Shown piece by piece: positions 59,747 through 64,000 of a DNA stretch of 64,000 nucleotides. A model generated the notes under the pieces. It ran no database searches and had not been told where the DNA came from. It worked only from the letters and a program-made list of their open reading frames with translations. This DNA comes from Sorangium cellulosum So0157-2 (GTDB taxonomy: Bacteria; Myxococcota_A; Polyangia; Polyangiales; Polyangiaceae), in the NCBI RefSeq assembly GCF_000418325.1, contig NC_021658.1:1984001-2048000 (forward strand), written 5' to 3'. Within the stretch, counting starts at the first letter, position 1. Every line of letters starts with the position of its first letter. The translations under genes and the position numbers were made by a program.

Positions 59747-59753
59747 CGCGCCG

Positions 59754-60956
59754 ATGGCCGCCCTGCCGCGCCCGTTCGTCGCGCCGCGCCTCCGCGCGCT
59801 GCTCGTCGCCATCGCCGTGAGCGCCGCCGCGGCCGCCGGCTGCTCGAGCGACCCGGGCGGCTCGGGCGCGGCGTGCACGCCGACCTCCCCGTCGGCCGAG
59901 GACGCGTTCGCGCGCGAGCGCGCCCCCGGCTCCGAGAGCATCGCGCTGGCGCGCGCCGTCGCCGACCGCTGGATCGCCGAGCACCCGGCGGAGTCGCTGC
60001 CGTGGGACTGGGGCGAGGGCACGGTCATGCTCTCGCTGGTCGAGCTCTACCGGGTCACGCAGCACGCCCCGTACCGGGACTACTACCGGCGCTACATCGA
60101 CCGGCACATCGAGCGCGGCTACGAGATCACGACCAGCGACCGCTGCCCGCCGGTCACCGCCGCGCTCGCGCTCCACGAGGAGACGTGCGCGGCGGCCTAC
60201 GGGAAGGTCGTCGACGACGCGCTCCGCTACCTCTACGAGGGCGCGCGCCGGACGGACGAGGGCGGCATCAACCACCTCGGCGTGTCGCCGCTGTTCGAGC
60301 CCTCGCTCTGGATCGACTCGCTGTTCATGTTCGGCAACGTGCTCATCCGCGCCGGCGAGCGCGCGGACGACGCGCGGGCGCTCGGCGAGTTCTCGAATCA
60401 ATTCGAGATCTTCGCGTCGGCCCTCCAGGACGAGCCCGGGCTCTTCCGGCACGCGCACAACTGGGCGACGCCGCAGGACCCGGGCGTGTACTGGGCGCGC
60501 GGCAACGCCTGGGTCACGGCGGCCGGCTACGAGTACCTGCGCGTGCGCGCGGCGCGCGGCGAGCGCGACGAGGCCGTGGCCGCGTCGCTCGAGCGGCAGG
60601 TCGCCGCGATCCTGGGCGCGCAGGACCCGGAGACCGGCCTGTGGTGGACGATCATGAACCGGCCCGGCGAGATTTACCTGGAGACGAGCGCGACGGCCCT
60701 GTTCGCGGTCGGGCTCGCGCGCGGCCTCCGGCACGGCTTCCTCGACGCCTCGGTGCGCCCCGCGATCGAGCGCGCCGTGGCGGGCGTGCGCTCGCGCATC
60801 GAGGAGGACGCGTCGGGGCGCCCGGTCGTCACCGGCATCTCCGGCCCCACGACGGTCGGCCGGCTCGACGACTACGCCGAGGTCGAGCTCGGCGACGACA
60901 TCTCGTACGGCGTCGGGGCCGTGGTGCTGGCGCTGGTCGAGACGTCGGGGCTGTAG
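59754..60956 (+). CDS. GH88/GH105-like unsaturated uronyl hydrolase, lipoprotein
   Basis: A 400-residue exported enzyme with an ATG seven bases after the lyase stop. The signal ends in AAAGC. The (alpha/alpha)6 barrel motifs match family 88/105: LPWDWGEGTVMLSLVEL, SLWIDSLFMFGNVL (general-acid Asp region), YWARGNAWVTAAGYEYL and IYLETSATALFAVGLARG. Such enzymes hydrate the enol-ether of unsaturated uronates released by lyases, opening the sugar. Signals point to the periplasm or cell surface. Together with the upstream lyase it forms a minimal depolymerisation operon for a uronic-acid glycan; no transporter or regulator is attached, so uptake must be encoded elsewhere. Confidence 0.88.
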   Translation: MAALPRPFVAPRLRALLVAIAVSAAAAAGCSSDPGGSGAACTPTSPSAEDAFARERAPGSESIALARAVADRWIAEHPAESLPWDWGEGTVMLSLVELYRVTQHAPYRDYYRRYIDRHIERGYEITTSDRCPPVTAALALHEETCAAAYGKVVDDALRYLYEGARRTDEGGINHLGVSPLFEPSLWIDSLFMFGNVLIRAGERADDARALGEFSNQFEIFASALQDEPGLFRHAHNWATPQDPGVYWARGNAWVTAAGYEYLRVRAARGERDEAVAASLERQVAAILGAQDPETGLWWTIMNRPGEIYLETSATALFAVGLARGLRHGFLDASVRPAIERAVAGVRSRIEEDASGRPVVTGISGPTTVGRLDDYAEVELGDDISYGVGAVVLALVETSGL

Positions 60957-61190
60957 CGGCGCGCTTTTTCTGGCCTTCCGGCGGCGTCTCCCTCCCGCCG
61001 CGCCCGTGCGCTCCGGTTGCTTCGCTGCCGCGCTTCGCCTACGCCTCACCGCGTCAAGCGGCCCTCACGGCCCGATGGCGGGAGCAACAAGCGCGGCGCG
61101 CCCTGGGACATCAGGCCCGCGCCGGGAGAACCCAGATCGCGCGCCGCGGCCGCCGCCGGGGACGCCACGCCGGTCTCTGCGGACAACCCC

Positions 61191-62068
<878 letters not shown>

Positions 62069-62072
<4 letters not shown>

Positions 62073-63190
62073 GCGCCCGCCGGCGGCGGCGCCTCTGGCC
62101 GTGGCTCATCGCCGCCCTGGCGCTCGCCGGGGTCGGCGCCGTCGTCGTCGCCAAGGCCGGCGGCGGCCCCCCGCCCATCGACCCCGCGCTCGTCGTGACC
62201 GCGAAGCGCGGCGACCTCGCCGTCGAGATCCTCGAGACCGGCCGCATCGAGGCCCGCGAGCAGGTCGAGATCAAATCCAAGGTCGCCGGCCAGGTCGCCG
62301 AGGTGCTCGCGGACGAGGGCGCCCGGATCGGCAAGGACCAGCTCCTGCTCGTGCTCGACCCGACCGACAACGCGCGCGAGGTCGCCCGCGCCGAGGCCGA
62401 GCTCGCCCGGGCCAGGGCCGCCGCGGCCTTCGCCAAGCGCGTCGTCGAGCGGCGGACCGCCGGCGTCGAGGGCAGCGTCACCCCTTCGGAGGACCTCGAC
62501 CTCGCCAAGCACGAGCTCGCCGAGAAGACCATCGCCGTCCGGCTCGCCGAGGTCGCGCTCGGCGCCGCGCGCGACCAGCTCCGGTACACGAAGATCTACT
62601 CGCCCCTCGACGGCACCGTGATCCAGCGCAACATCGAGCCCGGCGAGGTCGTCACCCCGGGGGTGCAGTCGACCTTCGAGGGCAAGGCGCTGCTCACCGT
62701 GGCCGACCTCTCGACGCTCGTGGTCAAGGTGGACCTCAACCAGATCGACGTCGCCAAGGTCGCGCCCGGACAGCCGGCGACCCTGACGCTCGACGCCCTG
62801 CCCGGCAAGACGTATGCGGCCAAGGTCACAAAGATCGCGCCCGCCTCGGTGAAGCTCGAGGGGCGCGAGGTCGACGTCTTCCCGGTCGAGGCCGAGCTCT
62901 CCCAGGTCGACGGCCTCATCAAGCCCGGCATGACCGCCGACGTGCGCATCCGGCTCGACAATAGGCCCGGCGTCGTCTCCCTGCCGATCGAGGCCGTCTC
63001 CGCCGACGGCGGCAAGCAGCTCGTCACGCGCGTTGTCGACGGGCCCGACGGCGAGCCGACCACCGAGCAGGTCGAGGTCGCGCTCGGCGCGCGCAACGAC
63101 CGCGAGGTCGAGATCCTGAGCGGCGTCCCGGAGGGGGCCCGCGTGCTCATCAACCCGCCCTCCGCGGCCGAGAACGAGACGAAGATGTGA
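62069..63190 (+). CDS. HlyD/MacA-type periplasmic adaptor
   Basis: A 373-residue membrane-fusion protein. The GTG at 62069 overlaps the previous TGA (GTGA). The N-terminal anchor is RRRRRLWPWLIAALALAGVGAVVV. The first lipoyl-like half-motif is GRIEAREQVEIKSKVAGQVAEVLADEGARIGKDQLLLVLD; a helical hairpin (90-170) with VARAEAELARARAAAAFAKR follows; the second half-motif is TKIYSPLDGTVIQRNIEPGEVV; then the beta-barrel (VKVDLNQIDVAKVAPGQPATLTLDALPG) and the membrane-proximal domain. It links the permease to an outer-membrane channel or opens the periplasmic side. Overlap with both neighbours shows a tight operon. Confidence 0.95.
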
Positions 63191-64000
63191 GGTGGGCCGT
63201 CTACCTCGCGATCGCCGCGAAGGCGCTCTCGGCGCACAAGCTGCGGTCGCTGCTCACCGTCCTCAGCATCACCCTCGGCGCCTTCGCGATCGTGCTCATG
63301 ACCTCGCTCGCCGAGGGCGGCCTGCTCACGCTGAGCCGCGGCATCGAGCAGCTCGGCGGGGCGCGGCTCATCCTCATCGCGCCGAAGGAGCCGGTGCGCG
63401 CCGAGCGCAAGAAGGCGATGTACGTCACCGGCTTCACCCGCAAGGACCGCGACCACCTCGCGCGCGGCATCCCCCACGTCGCCGAGCACACCCTGTACGC
63501 CATGCTCGGCTCGCGCGACGTCACCTCCGACGAGGGCGCCGAGGACCGCACCGATCTCGTCGCGGCCGACAGCGGCTTCCTCGACGCCTTCCGGATGCCC
63601 ATCGGCCGCGGCCGCGCCTTCTCCGACGAGGAGGATCGCCGCCGCGCCCGCGTCTGCGTCGCCGGCCCCAAGCTCGCCGCGCGGCTCTGGCGCGGCGACC
63701 CGATCGGCCGCTGGGTCACGGTCGGGGCCCTGCGCTGCCGCGTCATCGGCGTCCTGGCCGCGAGCGAGCGGATGGGCTTCAACTTCGGCTTCAGCTGGGA
63801 CGACCTGCTCGTCACCCCGATCGACACCGCGGCGGACGTCGAGAAGGACGTGCGCTCCTCGGCGCTCCTCGTCCTCAAGACCGACGACGTCCGCAACAAC
63901 GACCCGGTGAAGCGCATCGTCAACGCGCTCCTCGTCGAGCGCCACCACGGCGTCGACGACTTCACCCTCTACGACTTCAGCAGCATCATGGAGCAGTTCG
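63187..64000 (+). CDS. MacB-type ABC transporter permease (3' end beyond window)
   Basis: The frame opens at GTG 63187, overlapping the adaptor's ATGTGA, and runs without a stop to the window edge (271 codons). MRWAVYLAIAAKALSAHKLR leads into the first membrane helix (SLLTVLSITLGAFAIVLMTS), the FtsX/MacB N-terminal pattern, followed by GGLLTLSRGIEQLGGARLILI and a periplasmic MacB_PCD domain (RVIGVLAASERMGFNFGFSWDDLLVTPIDTA). Three C-terminal helices would be beyond the window. The permease drives export of substrates from the periplasm in MacAB systems; here substrates are unknown. Confidence 0.92.
   Translation, partial: MRWAVYLAIAAKALSAHKLRSLLTVLSITLGAFAIVLMTSLAEGGLLTLSRGIEQLGGARLILIAPKEPVRAERKKAMYVTGFTRKDRDHLARGIPHVAEHTLYAMLGSRDVTSDEGAEDRTDLVAADSGFLDAFRMPIGRGRAFSDEEDRRRARVCVAGPKLAARLWRGDPIGRWVTVGALRCRVIGVLAASERMGFNFGFSWDDLLVTPIDTAADVEKDVRSSALLVLKTDDVRNNDPVKRIVNALLVERHHGVDDFTLYDFSSIMEQF

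Overview
The window is about 70% GC by eye and has the dense third-position G/C bias, long antisense shadow ORFs and gene families of a myxobacterium. Two Hanks-type Ser/Thr kinases with proline-rich linkers, a DUF2378/V4R-like protein, many lipoproteins with Gly-rich linkers after the lipobox, DUF455, and adventurous modular secreted proteins all point to the Polyangiales (Sorangium/Polyangium-like). That assignment is an inference from gene content. No tRNA, rRNA, CRISPR array or intact insertion sequence was seen.

Layout. 1-5.3 kb: the 3' end of a sensor histidine kinase, a Ser/Thr kinase with a coiled-coil tail, and a divergent membrane pyrophosphatase. 5.4-9.9 kb: a small CPxCG protein, then a coupled pair made of a PhoX-family lipoprotein on a collagen-like stalk and a lipoprotein with two CxxCH haem motifs. 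10.2-16.7 kb: a MATE exporter convergent with panD, an acidic single-pass membrane protein, a Shewanella-like protein phosphatase, a DUF1232 protein and a five-bladed tachylectin-2-like propeller. 17-23.4 kb (all minus): a Cys-rich protein, an M19 dipeptidase translationally coupled to a Ser/Thr kinase, and a lytic transglycosylase that needs two compensating frameshifts. 23.4-26.8 kb: small lipoproteins, a monohaem cytochrome, an SRPBCC protein and a SprT-like/DUF2786 fusion. 26.9-31 kb: two tandem paralogous membrane sulfatase/phosphoethanolamine-transferase-like proteins. 31-35 kb: a dead Uma2 endonuclease gene and a very large exported lipoprotein built like a glucan water dikinase. 35-41.5 kb: a lipid kinase, HutF, DUF4328, a phased 42-bp repeat array in an AT-rich island, and a coupled decapeptide-repeat/DUF2914 pair. 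41.6-45.7 kb: two 3' gene stubs around a propeller gene, a CBM96-like metallophosphoesterase and a Kazal-like lipoprotein. 46-50.5 kb: an ATP-grasp-like/DUF455 overlapping pair behind a TetR-style palindrome, and DUF2325 flanked by TGTCAC palindromes. 50.5-57 kb: an amine-oxidase/desaturase-type flavoprotein, a GIY-YIG/TMTC-like/enoyl-CoA-reductase-like operon, a second SDR and a ferritin-like small protein. 57.4-61 kb: a heparinase-II/III-like lyase with a GH88/105 hydrolase. 61-64 kb: a MacAB-like ABC exporter operon running off the end.

The genes act mostly at the cell envelope and outside it: phosphate and sulfate ester release, polysaccharide depolymerisation, peptidoglycan turnover, export and signalling. 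The clearest metabolic unit is the lyase plus unsaturated-uronyl hydrolase pair. The most unusual structures are the phased 42-bp array at 39.0-39.2 kb, the exported dikinase-like lipoprotein, the collagen-stalked PhoX with its haem partner, and the two unassigned palindromic operator sets at 47.9-48.8 kb. Several loci show decay (Uma2, a dienelactone hydrolase stub, an SMP-30-like stub).
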